DNA of 64,000 nucleotides, taken from positions 36,959-100,958 of the forward strand of contig NZ_BMRN01000028.1 of NCBI RefSeq assembly GCF_014648655.1, written 5' to 3'. This DNA comes from Streptomyces atratus. Its GTDB lineage: Bacteria > Actinomycetota > Actinomycetes > Streptomycetales > Streptomycetaceae. The notes under the pieces are model-generated. The model did no database searches. It was not told the DNA's origin and saw only the letters and a list, made by a program, of their open reading frames with translations. The stretch's first letter is position 1. Each line of letters opens with the position of its first letter. Below, one piece after another: positions 52,182-62,167 of the stretch. A program made the position numbers and the translations under genes.

Positions 52182-53807
52182 CCCCGGCGCCCCGTTCCCG
52201 CGGTGAGCCGGGCGGATGCGAGGCCTACGGCGGCCGACACACCCGCCGTCCGGCCCCGTCCGCGCTCGCCGCAGGCCCAAAACCACCAGCCCGGGGCAAG
52301 GCCCATGCCTGGGAGCAAATGGAGCCGCGCCTGGAGGAGCTGCGCGGGCCGTTCGCCGCCGAGTGCGAGGTCTGGGCAGGCCGCCCGGACACCTTCGAGG
52401 GCTTCACCGCGCTTCTGCACGATGGGGTGACGTGACAAGGGAGGCTGCTCGCCGCGGCTGGGGCGGTTCGCCATGCCGATCGGGCCACCCCGGTACGTGG
52501 CGTGTGCGCGCAGGTCGACGTCGCTGTGACGGGCTGGTGCGGGGTCGAGCCCGACCACACCATCGACGTCACCACCGGCCAGCCGTAGCAACGGACTCCT
52601 GGAGCGCGGTCATCAGGTCGGCGATCGACCCAGCCAGTGCATGGCCCTCCACCGTGGCTCGTGCCGTACGGCCGCGCTGTCCGCGGTACCGAGGCCAGGA
52701 CTTCACAATGCCCCCGCCGGCAAGGGATGGACAGCCGCAGTGCAGAGTATTCGCTCTACGAATACTTGAGTCGCCTGCACATGCCCTCAAAGTACCGCGC
52801 TCCGCCGGGCCACAGCGGCAGGGAAATCGCGATGCTGACGGCTGCCGTGAGGCCCGCGGTGCAGGTCACCAGGACCTGCCACCACCGTGATCCCAGGGCC
52901 CGCCAACTGCGCATCACATACCATCGATTGAGCATGCGGACACGGCATCGAGTCGTTACGGCGGCGGTCGGAAGCAGCCGGGGGGCGGGTAGCGCGCCCC
53001 GTGCACTGTGGCGGCACGTGCTCGCGAAGCCTTGATGCGGTCGGGGTCGGTAATGCCGTGTCGCAGGCAGGTGGCGAGGGCGTCGCCGCGCACGTCGGCG
53101 TCGAGGAGTACGAGCGCGACTGCCTCGACCCGCTGCGCACCTACAGCGCAGACGCCTGGCTCCCTACCGAACTCCCGCCGCTCACCCTGGACTTCGGGCA
53201 CCGGGCCGCCGCGCCGCGCACCGAGGCTACCGGAGGGTGCGTTCGGCGAGCTGCCGGAGAGCGCCATTGTCCACGCCGTGCGATCGGAGTCGATAACCCA
53301 GCCGGCAAAGATCGTCCGGTTCGTAACTGCGCACGCTCATCAGCGCCGCGTGTACAGATCAACTCCAGTAAGCTGACCATGCTTTAGGAAGTGGCAAAGC
53401 CGCGAGTCGACTGCGTGCGATGGCGGGAAGCACCAGATGTAGTCGGCGTTTGCCGTCCTCAACGGAGTTGTGATGGACCTATTTCATTTGCGTTCAGCGG
53501 GCTCCGCCCTGCGACCGTTTCCGAGGCCGGTAGTTGCGCGAGGACTGGCCGGACGACCGACGCTGTCTGTGGGGATCGCGCCGTTGGAGCCTTGGCCGGC
53601 TCGGGCCATTCACCGGACCTCGACTCGGCCTGGCAGTCGCTTGTCTGCGGTGGCACTTCTTCGCCGCACGAACGGTCCACTCACCATCCACTTGCCACAT
53701 TGTTTCTCCTGTCCACCAGTTCTCCGGAGACCGCACTCACCCCCTACGGGGGAGTGAACCGCTGTGCTGTTCTTCGAAGGCTCGATCGACCTCTAGGACC
53801 ACCCTCC
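52182..53807. other. Long gap without a supported gene, left of the conservon
   Basis: Two short plus-strand frames look partly coding: EQMEPRLEELRGPFAAECEV up to a stop at 52435, and ATPVRGVCAQVDVAVTGWCG up to a stop near 52588. Neither has a start or known family. On the minus strand 52956-53267 a frame reads RVEAVALVLLDADVRGDALA, also unassigned. The right third is the promoter of the conservon. These are probably fragments. Confidence 0.4.
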
Positions 53808-55208
53808 GTGACCTTGTCCTCAAAAATCGCCGTTGCCCTTGGCGTCTTGTCTCTCCTCCTAGCAGTCTGGGCGCTGCTCCTGGCACGCTCGCGCCGCAAA
53901 CACATACGACAGGGCAGGGCGTTGTCCGCGGAGGCGCAGGCCGCCAATTCCCGTGTGCAGGCTGCCGAGGGCCGCACCCGAACCGAGGTGCAGAACAGGC
54001 AGGCCGCAGAGTCCCGCACACAGGAACTCAATACCCGCGAGGCAGAACTTCTCGACGAAGTACGTCACCTCGTATCCGATCGGCTTCCCGCTCTGGCGCT
54101 GCACCTGATCAGCTCTCATCACCCGGTCCCCGGGCTGCTGCACAAGAACCTCGCGGGGTCCGAGGCTGCGCAGCTCCTCGACGCCGTGCCCGAAGCGGTT
54201 TCTGGCATCGTCCTCAAGGAAAGGCGCCGCATCGACGCCGCTGCTCGGGCTGCTCTGCGCGGCGCGACTCAGGAGTCCCAGGCTCTCTCCTACCGGTTGC
54301 AGACGAATATCGTGGGTCTGCAGCACGAGTTCAGCGCGCCGCCCCGTCTGACGCAGAGTCTGCTTGAGTCCGACCACCTCAATGAGCAGAACCTGCGCCT
54401 CACGCAGAGATCCGCCATCGTGTGCGGAGGCTGGCCGGGTCACGTCCGTAAAGACACGTACGTGAGCGAGGTCGTCAGTGGCGCCTCCTCCCGACTGCGC
54501 GGCTTCGAGCGCATCAACATCGTTTCTCGGCTGGGCCTTTCCAACATCGGCGTGGTCGGGCGTGCGGCCGAGCCTGTTGCTGTGGTCTGCGCCGAGTTGA
54601 TGGCCAACGCGCTGGAGCACTCCCGTGACGACCTCATGGTGGACGTCGGCTTGATCCAGACCGGCAACGGCAGTGTGTGCATCACGATCGACGACGCCGG
54701 CAAGGGCATGACCTCAGAAGCGCTCGCCCGTGGCCGCGGTCTGATATCGGGTGAACAGCAGGAGGTGATGCTCCTCGAGCTCGGTGATCCGCCGTCCATG
54801 GGCTTCGCCGCTATCGGCCGTCTCGTCGCCGACTACGGCCTCCATGTCTCCATCGACACTTCCTCTCCCTATGGCGGGGTGCGCGCTGTGGTGTCCGTTC
54901 CCGAGAACTTGTTGACCCCGATCGACGAGAACGCCACACCTCCGTCGGTCATGGCTCCCCAACCTGCCGTGGCGCCACAGGCCCACAAGCGGCCCGCCGC
55001 TGCCGACTCGCCCGCACACTCGCCCGCGCCGACCGGCGCGGCCGCGCTGCCACAGCGTCGCCGCCGTTTCTCAGCGACAGCCACCAATGACGAGGCCGCC
55101 GCAGCGCCCCGCCCCTTGAACCCGGAAGACACCGGTGCCATGTGGAGCGATTTCCAAAGTGGCCTCACCGGCGACCGGTCCGTCACCGATTCGGAGTCAA
55201 CACAGTGA
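53808..55208 (+). CDS. cvnA: Conservon protein A, sensor-histidine-kinase-like
   Basis: The 466-residue protein has an N-terminal membrane segment (VALGVLSLLLAVWALLLA), a coiled region with many Ala/Arg/Glu (residues about 35-90) and a GHKL-type ATPase domain: N box ELMANALEHSRDD and G1 box DDAGKGM. It lacks an obvious phosphorylatable H box. Pro/Ala-rich tail to residue 466. In Streptomyces conservons CvnA is the membrane sensor that assembles CvnB, C and D. GTG at 53808. It overlaps the next gene by four bases. Confidence 0.9.
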   Translation: MTLSSKIAVALGVLSLLLAVWALLLARSRRKHIRQGRALSAEAQAANSRVQAAEGRTRTEVQNRQAAESRTQELNTREAELLDEVRHLVSDRLPALALHLISSHHPVPGLLHKNLAGSEAAQLLDAVPEAVSGIVLKERRRIDAAARAALRGATQESQALSYRLQTNIVGLQHEFSAPPRLTQSLLESDHLNEQNLRLTQRSAIVCGGWPGHVRKDTYVSEVVSGASSRLRGFERINIVSRLGLSNIGVVGRAAEPVAVVCAELMANALEHSRDDLMVDVGLIQTGNGSVCITIDDAGKGMTSEALARGRGLISGEQQEVMLLELGDPPSMGFAAIGRLVADYGLHVSIDTSSPYGGVRAVVSVPENLLTPIDENATPPSVMAPQPAVAPQAHKRPAAADSPAHSPAPTGAAALPQRRRRFSATATNDEAAAAPRPLNPEDTGAMWSDFQSGLTGDRSVTDSESTQ

Positions 55209-55642
55209 CCATGCCTGAAACCCACGAAGAGACCGGCCCGGCCGCCTGGGTCCTGAAGCCCATCACCGAAATCCGTGGTGTCCGGCACGCCCTGACGATG
55301 ACTCTCGACGGGATGGTCCAGGCCATCTCCGAGGATCTCACCAAGGACGAGGCAGACGGCATCGGTGCCATGACTGCCGCGCTGCACTCCGCCTCCCGCG
55401 CCGCCACCAACGCCGTTCTGGGAGCTCCTCGAAGCACTCCGCTCAAGACCGTCACCTCACACAACGACCGGGGCATCTACATGGTCATGCCGGTCGGCGA
55501 AGGAACCAACACCCTGATCGCGGCAGCGGGCGACGAGGACATGCCCATGGGTGTGGTCGCAGCCACCATGGCCCGCCAGGCAATGAAACTCGGGGAACAG
55601 ATAATGTCCGTTCCCGCCCGTACCAGCGACGGGGTGTCATGA
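55205..55642 (+). CDS. cvnB: Conservon protein B, roadblock/LC7 domain
   Basis: The 145-residue protein is a roadblock/LC7 fold: helix ITEIRGVRHALTMTLDGMVQ, then GIGAMTAALHSASRAA and the strand pair GIYMVMPVGEGTNTLIAAAG. In gliding and conservon GTPase systems roadblock proteins act as activators or scaffolds for the small GTPase. GTG 55205 is used because of the GTGA overlap with cvnA. It overlaps cvnC by four bases. Confidence 0.92.
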   Translation: MTMPETHEETGPAAWVLKPITEIRGVRHALTMTLDGMVQAISEDLTKDEADGIGAMTAALHSASRAATNAVLGAPRSTPLKTVTSHNDRGIYMVMPVGEGTNTLIAAAGDEDMPMGVVAATMARQAMKLGEQIMSVPARTSDGVS

Positions 55643-56019
55643 GCCGCGGCCAGGAACGACGGCTGCTGCCGGCCTACCTCGCGACCGGGACCAGCCCCGG
55701 CACCGGCCTCTCGGGCACCCTCGATTCACTGGCCGCTCTGCGTGCCAGTGGTCAGCCCCTCGCGAGATACCACACAGCGGTGCACCAGCGCGTGATCGAG
55801 CTCCTCACCGACGGATCTCTCAGCGTCGTCGAACTGGCCGGCTATCTCGGCCTCCCGGTCAGCGTGACTCTGGTGCTCGCCGAACAACTTGTCAGTGACG
55901 GTCAGTTAAAGGCCACCGTCCCGATTCCGGACGCCCTCCGCGCGTCGAACGATGGCCGACCGTCGAAAGAAGTCCTGGAAGAGGTTCTGAGTGGACTCCA
56001 CGCTCTCCTTGCCGCCTAG
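55639..56019 (+). CDS. cvnC: Conservon protein C, DUF742
   Basis: The 126-residue protein is of the DUF742 family: RRLLPAYLATG at the start, and a winged-helix-like part (HQRVIELLTDGSLSVVELAG, YLGLPVSVTLVLAEQLVSDG). It is the third conservon component, joined by overlaps on both sides (four bases with cvnB, 29 with cvnD). The precise role is unknown; it may link the sensor to DNA or to the GTPase. Confidence 0.9.
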   Translation: MSRGQERRLLPAYLATGTSPGTGLSGTLDSLAALRASGQPLARYHTAVHQRVIELLTDGSLSVVELAGYLGLPVSVTLVLAEQLVSDGQLKATVPIPDALRASNDGRPSKEVLEEVLSGLHALLAA

Positions 56020-56611
56020 CTCGCCTCCCGTCTACCTGCCCGAGGGAGAACACCGAAGGATCAAGATCCTCGTTGCCGGCCCGCTCGGTATCGGCAAGAC
56101 GACCGTGGTCAAGTCGCTGTCGCAGATTCCGACACTGCACACCGACGAAGTCATGACGAACGCGGCGGTCGCCACCGATGACCTCAGCCACGATGTCCTG
56201 CGTGACAAAACCACCACCACGGTCGCCATCGACTTCGGCCGTCTGACGCTGCCGGGCGACAAGATCGTTCTGTACCTGTACGGAACTCCGGGGCAGCGCC
56301 GCTTCCTTCCGCTGTGGGAAGGCATCGCGTACGGAGCACTCGGTGCCCTCGTCCTGGTCGACACACGGCGGCTCAAGGACTCCTGGGAAGTGATGGAACT
56401 CATCGAGGAGCGCGGTTTGCCGTACGCCGTCGCTGTCAATGTCTTCCCTGACTCACCCAAGTACGACTTGGCGCTCATCCGTTCGAAGCTCGACCTCGCC
56501 CCGGAGACACCACTGGTCACCTGTGACGCACGAGAGAAGAACAGCGGCCTGCACGCCCTCGCCCAACTGACCGCCCATTCCATATCCGTTGCCGGAGTCA
56601 AAGCCTCGTGA
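55991..56611 (+). CDS. cvnD: Conservon protein D, Ras-like small GTPase
   Basis: The 206-residue protein has the P loop GPLGIGKTT (residues 30-38), the switch II motif GTPGQRRF, and a base-recognition region VNVFPDSPKYD instead of NKxD, as in the MglA-type ATP/GTP-binding proteins of conservons. GTG 55991 lies inside cvnC (29-base overlap). It is the regulatory switch of the conservon and ends four bases into the P450 gene. Confidence 0.92.
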   Translation: MDSTLSLPPSSPPVYLPEGEHRRIKILVAGPLGIGKTTVVKSLSQIPTLHTDEVMTNAAVATDDLSHDVLRDKTTTTVAIDFGRLTLPGDKIVLYLYGTPGQRRFLPLWEGIAYGALGALVLVDTRRLKDSWEVMELIEERGLPYAVAVNVFPDSPKYDLALIRSKLDLAPETPLVTCDAREKNSGLHALAQLTAHSISVAGVKAS

Positions 56612-57900
56612 CGCTCACACCAGCCGAAGCCCCCGTGTCCCTGCACGGGGCCGAACACGCCGCGAACCCGCAGCGCAGCTATGAACTGCTGCGCAGGCAG
56701 GGAGCGGTCGGCGTAGCCGAGGTGGCCCCCGGTGTCGTGGTCAACCTGATCACCGACTACCGAGCCGCCCTCGACCTCCTCCAGGACACCGATACGTGGA
56801 CCAAGGACACCCGGAGCTGGCTGCCGCAGGTGCCGGAGGACAGCCCGATCCGGCCCCTGGTGGAGTGGCGGCCGAGTCTGTTCTTCGCCGACGGCGAGGC
56901 ACACGCGCATCTGCGACGTGTGATCACGGACAGCTTCAGTCTCCTGGATCCCCATGATGTGCGCGCCCTGACATTCCGCTTCGCCGACACGCTGCTCCAG
57001 GAATTCGCCGATACCGGGACTGTCGACCTCGTCCGCGAGTACGCGCAGCAGCTGCCCCTGATGGTCTTCAATGCTCTGTTCGGCATGCCGGACGAGGACG
57101 GCCCGCGGCTCGTGTGGGCGCTCGGGGCGATGATGGACAGCGATCCGGGGAAACAGGCAGCGGGCGGCCAGGCATTCGGCGCCTACCTCGAAACCCTCTA
57201 CGGGACGAAGGCGGCACAGCGCGGCCACGATTTGACCTCCTGGTTCATCGATCATCCCAATGGGCTGAGCCAGGAAGAGGCCGTCAACCAGATCCTCATC
57301 ACCCTCGGGGCCGGGAACGAGCCACTGTGCAACCTCATCGCCAACACGCTCGTCCGCCTGCTCAGCGACGACCGCTATTTCGGCACCCTGACCACCGGGA
57401 GCCTGCCCATCCAGCACGCCATCGACGACGCGCTGTGGCACGACGCGCCGCTGGCCAACTACAGCGTCCACTTCCCCAAGAAGGACGTGACCTTCCACGG
57501 CGCTCGCATCCCCGCGGGCTCGCCCGTCATGGTGTCGTACGCCGCCGCCAACGCCTGTCCCCACTCGGGCATCCCGGCGGACGGCTACCGCTCCGGGAAC
57601 AAGGCCCACCTGGCCTTCGCCGCAGGACCTCATACATGTCCTGCCCGTGACGTCGCCACACTGGTCGCCACCGCCGCCATCGAGAGGCTCCTGACCTACC
57701 TGCCGGACATCGAACTGGACGTTCCCGCAGACAAGCTGACCTACCGCCCCGGGGCTGTTCACCGGACGCTCACCGCGCTCCCGGCCCGATTCACCCCGTT
57801 GACCCCCGACGCCAACGGGGCCACCCCCTGGAGCCGGAGCCCATCCCGCCCCGAGCGGGACACGCCGTTCTCCCCGACATCAGGCGGCACCGAGGCGTAG
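56608..57900 (+). CDS. cvnE: Conservon cytochrome P450, CYP157-like without EXXR
   Basis: The 430-residue protein has the heme-thiolate Cys344 in FAAGPHTCPAR and an I-helix motif LGAGNEPLCNL. At the K helix, where EXXR is normally found, the sequence is IDDALWHDAPLAN, so both Glu and Arg are missing. P450s of the CYP157 family, which sit next to conservons in Streptomyces, are known for lacking EXXR. It is translationally coupled to cvnD (overlap of four bases). It may be an unusual oxygenase or act as a heme-based sensor for the conservon. A strong hairpin follows. Confidence 0.9.
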   Translation: MTLTPAEAPVSLHGAEHAANPQRSYELLRRQGAVGVAEVAPGVVVNLITDYRAALDLLQDTDTWTKDTRSWLPQVPEDSPIRPLVEWRPSLFFADGEAHAHLRRVITDSFSLLDPHDVRALTFRFADTLLQEFADTGTVDLVREYAQQLPLMVFNALFGMPDEDGPRLVWALGAMMDSDPGKQAAGGQAFGAYLETLYGTKAAQRGHDLTSWFIDHPNGLSQEEAVNQILITLGAGNEPLCNLIANTLVRLLSDDRYFGTLTTGSLPIQHAIDDALWHDAPLANYSVHFPKKDVTFHGARIPAGSPVMVSYAAANACPHSGIPADGYRSGNKAHLAFAAGPHTCPARDVATLVATAAIERLLTYLPDIELDVPADKLTYRPGAVHRTLTALPARFTPLTPDANGATPWSRSPSRPERDTPFSPTSGGTEA

Positions 57901-57931
57901 AAGCCGTATCACCTGCCGTCGATCGTCACGT

Positions 57932-57970
57932 AGCGGTGGTGCCGTCCGGGAGCCGGCCGGCACCACCGCT
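57932..57970 (+). terminator. Terminator after the conservon
   Basis: AGCGGTGGTGCCG and CGGCACCACCGCT make a perfect 13-base stem with a 13-base loop, 31 bases past the cvnE stop. It separates the conservon from the diterpene genes, so they are probably separate transcripts or partly attenuated. Confidence 0.65.
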
Positions 57971-58058
57971 ACAACCCCAGGGAGGAGACGCGGGTCTGTT
58001 GACCCGTCCTCTGCAAGAACGGAACCGCGACGACGGTTCCCGAACGAAAGAGGATCAA

Positions 58059-59144
58059 TTGCCGGTGACACAAACCCTTCCCACGGGACTGCCCGACCTC
58101 TCTCCCCTACGACAGAAGGTGGGCGCGGCTCTGACCGGATTCCTTGACACCAAGGAACGTGCTGCGCCAGGAATCGAGTTGCTCTACCTGACCTCCACCC
58201 TTCGCGGACTCCTGACCGGTGGAAAACGACTTCGGTCCCTGCTGTGCCTGTACGGATGGCAGGCCGCCGGAGCAACAGGTGACATGACCGCTGCCGTTCG
58301 CGCTGCCGCCAGCCTCGAACTCTTTCAGGTGTTCGCCCTGGTACACGACGACGTGATGGACGACAGCGATATCCGCCGCGGGCGGCCGTCCGCCCACCGT
58401 GCACTGGCCACCGCGTATACCGACAGCGGCGGCCCGGGCAGCAGGGCCGAGGCGCACGGTCTGGGCGCGGCCGTCCTTCTCGGCGACCTGGCCCTGGTGT
58501 GGTCCGATGAACTCCTCCGAACAGCGGACCTCAGCCCGGAGCGGCTGGCGCAGGTGCTGCCCCTGGTGGCCGAAATGCGGAGCGAGGTCATGTACGGCCA
58601 GCTCTTGGACCTGCAGACCACCGGCCGTCTTACCGGTGATGTTGATACAGCACTGCACGTTATTCGATACAAGACCGCTAAATACACCATAGAACGGCCC
58701 CTGCACATAGGGGCGGCAGCGGCCGGAGCGACCCCACCCGTACTCGATGCTTGCACCGGTTTCGGCATACCACTGGGAGAAGCGTTTCAGCTGCGGGACG
58801 ACCTGCTCGGGGTCTTCGGTGACCCCGCCAAGACAGGTAAACCAATACTGGACGACCTGCGCGAGGGCAAGGCCACTGTCCTGATGGCGCTCGCGGTCCA
58901 GCGAGCCTCCACGGCCGAACTGAAAACACTGCGCGAGCTCGTCGGCCGAAGCGACCTCAACGAGGAACACGCCGCCGCGGTCCGCACGATCCTGAACTCC
59001 ACCGGCGCCCGGCAGACCGTGGAAGAAATGATCAACACACGACGGGCCGCCGCCCTCGCCGCCCTGGACAACGCTCCCTTCCCGGAAAGTGCCACAGCCT
59101 CCCTGCGCCGGCTCGCCCTGGACGCAACGGCCAGGCAGACATAA
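58059..59144 (+). CDS. Polyprenyl diphosphate synthase (GGPP synthase)
   Basis: This 361-residue enzyme has the first Asp-rich motif DDVMDD (Asp97 on) and the second, LRDDLLGVFGD, plus KRLRSLLCLYG and TGKPILDDLREGK. It condenses isopentenyl diphosphate with allylic diphosphates. Two downstream diterpene cyclases make geranylgeranyl diphosphate the likely product. The start is uncertain: TTG at 58059 (AGAGGA four bases upstream) or GTG at 58065. It is the first gene of the four-gene diterpenoid set. Confidence 0.9.
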   Translation: MPVTQTLPTGLPDLSPLRQKVGAALTGFLDTKERAAPGIELLYLTSTLRGLLTGGKRLRSLLCLYGWQAAGATGDMTAAVRAAASLELFQVFALVHDDVMDDSDIRRGRPSAHRALATAYTDSGGPGSRAEAHGLGAAVLLGDLALVWSDELLRTADLSPERLAQVLPLVAEMRSEVMYGQLLDLQTTGRLTGDVDTALHVIRYKTAKYTIERPLHIGAAAAGATPPVLDACTGFGIPLGEAFQLRDDLLGVFGDPAKTGKPILDDLREGKATVLMALAVQRASTAELKTLRELVGRSDLNEEHAAAVRTILNSTGARQTVEEMINTRRAAALAALDNAPFPESATASLRRLALDATARQT

Positions 59145-59192
59145 GGCATCGCCGCACGCCGCTAGTCAGAACCCCGAGGAGGAAGTCACCCC

Positions 59193-60791
59193 ATGAGCAT
59201 CAGCACGCCCATCGGCACGTCCTACGCCGAACGAGCCACCGGCCTGGTGGCCAGGGCCGACCAGGACAGATGGGGAAGCGTCCGCCCCTCCTTGTACGAG
59301 ACCGCCCGCGTCCTCTCGGCGGCGCCGTGGCTGCCCGGGGAGTCACAGCGGATCACGTACCTGCTGGAGCAGCAGGCGCCCGGCGGCAGTTGGGGGGAGG
59401 GACCGCTGCCCTACCGGCTCCTGCCGACACTCAGCGGGGTGGAAGCCGCACTGGCGGTCCTGCGAAGGGGCACCGCGTCCGCAGATGTCACCGGCCGGCT
59501 CACGACCGCGGTGACCAGGGGCCTCGACGTATTGCGATCGCTGCCACCGGTGGGCCCGTGGCCGGACACGGCCGCTGCGGAAATACTCGTACCCAGCCTG
59601 GTAGCCAAGATCAACGAGAAGTTGGGCTTCCCGACCACCGGCGAGGACATGCCAGATATCGGCGGCCCCCGGCTGCCGGTTCCGGGTGGCTTCCACGAGT
59701 CGGCACCTGCTCGTGTGGCCAGACGGTACGAGTCGGCGGGCAGCCTGCCCGTCAAGTTTCACCACACGTTCGAAGGCATGGACAGCTACATACCGCAGGC
59801 TCTCGTCCCTGACGTCGAAGGCCTCCTGGGCAGCTCGCCTGCCGCCACCGCGGCACGGGCAACGCGATCACCTGCCACTACCGCTCAGGCTGTCGCCGAC
59901 CTCACTGCAGTGGCGCAGCGCTACGGCGGTCTCTTCCCCGAGGCCGCGCCCCTCCGCGTGGTCGAACGGCTATGGGTCGCCGCCGCGCTGGCGCGCGCCC
60001 GCCTGCCCGCTGCCGCTCTTCCCACTGTCCGCGGGTGGGCCGAGGAGATCTACGATCCTCAAGGCGTGCGCGGTGCGCCCGGCCTCATGACCGATGCCGA
60101 CGACACCGCCATGGCGGTACTGGTTGCCTCGCTCGTCGGCCTGCCGTACGACCCGGCACCGCTGGACCTGTTCCACAACGGCAGCCACTACGACTGTTAT
60201 ATCGGCGAGGACACCGGATCGGTCACCGCGAACGCCCACGCCCTCCAGGCCCTCGTGAGCTACCTGCGGCGCTGCCCGACGGCAGAGGCCACATACGGCC
60301 CCCGAGCGGCGAAGCTGTGCGACTGGCTGACCGACCAGCAGCAACCCGAAGGACACTGGACCGACAAGTGGCATGCCTCCCCCTACTACGCCACCGCGCG
60401 AAGCGTCACCGCGCTCGCACAGTACGGCGGCCATCACGCGTCCAGAGCCGTCCAGAGGGCCGCCGCATGGACCACTGACACTCAGCGCGCCGACGGCTCC
60501 TGGGGCGTGTGGGGCAGCACCGTCGAAGAGACCGCATACGCCGTCAAAATCCTGCTGAGCGCCGCCACACCCACACCGCAGCCGCAGCACACCCGGGCCC
60601 TGGACCTCGCCGAAACGTATCTGCGCGCCGCCTCGCACCCCAGCCACCAGCACCCCGCCCTGTGGCACGACAAAACCCTGTATGCGCCCACCGCAGTGAT
60701 CGAAGCGGAGGTGCTCGCTGCGCGGGAGTTGCTGCGGGCACGTCGCGCAGCCGCATGTACAGAAACAGATGTGGAAAGGACGGACGCGTGA
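59193..60791 (+). CDS. Class II diterpene cyclase (DXDD)
   Basis: The 532-residue protein has the class II protonation motif D301-A-D-D304 in LMTDADDTAM. It also has QW-like repeats (LLEQQAPGGSWGEGPLPYRL, DWLTDQQQPEGHWTDKWHAS, WTTDTQRADGSWGVWGSTVE) in a beta-gamma alpha-barrel pair and no DDxxD motif, so it does not ionise the diphosphate. It cyclises GGPP to a bicyclic diphosphate such as copalyl or a hydroxylated labdadienyl diphosphate. The exact stereochemistry cannot be read. It is overlapped by the P450 gene (GTGA). Family length fits bacterial class II cyclases. Confidence 0.9.
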   Translation: MSISTPIGTSYAERATGLVARADQDRWGSVRPSLYETARVLSAAPWLPGESQRITYLLEQQAPGGSWGEGPLPYRLLPTLSGVEAALAVLRRGTASADVTGRLTTAVTRGLDVLRSLPPVGPWPDTAAAEILVPSLVAKINEKLGFPTTGEDMPDIGGPRLPVPGGFHESAPARVARRYESAGSLPVKFHHTFEGMDSYIPQALVPDVEGLLGSSPAATAARATRSPATTAQAVADLTAVAQRYGGLFPEAAPLRVVERLWVAAALARARLPAAALPTVRGWAEEIYDPQGVRGAPGLMTDADDTAMAVLVASLVGLPYDPAPLDLFHNGSHYDCYIGEDTGSVTANAHALQALVSYLRRCPTAEATYGPRAAKLCDWLTDQQQPEGHWTDKWHASPYYATARSVTALAQYGGHHASRAVQRAAAWTTDTQRADGSWGVWGSTVEETAYAVKILLSAATPTPQPQHTRALDLAETYLRAASHPSHQHPALWHDKTLYAPTAVIEAEVLAARELLRARRAAACTETDVERTDA

Positions 60792-62167
60792 CTCCTGACA
60801 TGGATGTGACTGCCGACATGGACGTTCCGCCGACCGCTCCGGGGCGGTTGCCGCTTGTCGGGCACGTTGTGCCCCTGCTCAAGGACCGCCTGGAGTTTGT
60901 CGAACGCCTGCGCACGTACGGGCCGATCGTCCGTATGTCGGTCGGCCTCAAGAAGGTGACCGTGGTCAACTCTCATGAGCTGATCCACGAAATGCTCACC
61001 AGCAAGTCCGGCTCCTTCTCCAAGGGGTTGCTGGGCGAGAAGCTCAAGCTTTTCGGTCAGTCGGCCCTGCCGGTCGCGGAAGGCGAGCCCCACCTGCGTC
61101 GGCGCCGCCTGCTCCAGCCCGCCTTCCACCGCGAGCGGATCAGCGGGTACGTCAACACGATGCGGGAAACGGTGGAGCCGTCCATCACGGGCTGGCGTGA
61201 GGGGGAACTGCTCGACCTGAAGACCGAAATGGGGCTCATGGCCCAGGACGTGGCCATGTCGGTGCTGTGCTCCTTCCGCGCGGAGCAATTGCGGGCGCGC
61301 GCGATCCTCGACGCCGTCGACACGGTCTTCACGGCCGCCATCTGGCGCACCATGGTGCCCGTGTCCTCGCTGGAACGGCTGCCCACCCGCAGCAACCGGC
61401 GGCTCAAGGCCGCCCGCAGTCTGCTGCGCAGCGAGGTGGCGGACATCATCGCGGAGCGCCGGGCGGCCCCCGACGCCCACGACGACCTCGTGACGCTGCT
61501 CCTGGAGGCCCGGGACGAAACCGGTGCGCCACTGCCCGACAACGAGATCCTTTCGGAGATCATCGGGCTGCTGGCCGCGGGTTCCGAGACGACGGGAGTC
61601 ATGCTGGCCTGGCTGTTCCACGAGCTGGGCCGCGACCCCGAGCTGGAGCGCAGGCTGCACGAGGAGGTCGACTCCGTGGTCGGAGAGGGCCCGATCACCG
61701 CCGAGCACGTCCCCCAACTCGCCTTCACCCGCAGACTGGTCAGCGAGACCCTGCGCCTGCACCACGCCGGCTGGCTGGTGACCCGGCAGGCCACCAAGCC
61801 CGTGCGCCTCGGGCAGGTCGTCCTGCCTGCAGGGGAGCAGGTGCTGTGGAGTCCCTACGCACTGCACCGGGACCCGGCCCTGTACCCCGACCCCCTGCGC
61901 TTCGACCCCGACCGCTGGCTGCCGGAGCGCCCCCAGCCGCCGAGGGGAGCCTTCATCCCCTTCGGGTCAGGAAAGCGCATGTGCATCGGCGACGCGTTCG
62001 CCTGGACGGAGGCGATCGTCATCACGGCGTTCATCGCGTCCCGCTGGCGGCTGCGGCCCGTTCCCGGCGCCACCGTGGAGCCGGTCGGGCTGCTCACCGT
62101 GCACCCGTCGGACCCCCGTATGGTCGCCGAAACCAGGCAGCGGGCCGTCGTGGGGACAGCCGTATGA
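60788..62167 (+). CDS. Cytochrome P450 monooxygenase of the diterpene cluster
   Basis: The 459-residue P450 has all standard motifs: the I helix AAGSETTGVML, EXXR (SETLRLHHAGW), the PERF-like FDPDRWLPER, and heme Cys399 in FGSGKRMCIGDAF. It begins with a Pro-rich PPTAPGRLPLVGHVVPLL like CYP-type monooxygenases related to eukaryotic class E. It probably hydroxylates the labdane skeleton. It overlaps the cyclase gene before and the terpene synthase after by four bases each, so its production is coupled to both. Ferredoxin partners are not in the window. Confidence 0.92.
   Translation: MTPDMDVTADMDVPPTAPGRLPLVGHVVPLLKDRLEFVERLRTYGPIVRMSVGLKKVTVVNSHELIHEMLTSKSGSFSKGLLGEKLKLFGQSALPVAEGEPHLRRRRLLQPAFHRERISGYVNTMRETVEPSITGWREGELLDLKTEMGLMAQDVAMSVLCSFRAEQLRARAILDAVDTVFTAAIWRTMVPVSSLERLPTRSNRRLKAARSLLRSEVADIIAERRAAPDAHDDLVTLLLEARDETGAPLPDNEILSEIIGLLAAGSETTGVMLAWLFHELGRDPELERRLHEEVDSVVGEGPITAEHVPQLAFTRRLVSETLRLHHAGWLVTRQATKPVRLGQVVLPAGEQVLWSPYALHRDPALYPDPLRFDPDRWLPERPQPPRGAFIPFGSGKRMCIGDAFAWTEAIVITAFIASRWRLRPVPGATVEPVGLLTVHPSDPRMVAETRQRAVVGTAV

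Noticed and set aside
53001..53387. Plus-strand open frame left of the conservon
   Set aside because: No start with ribosome site, no recognisable family and competing frames of equal quality on the other strand.
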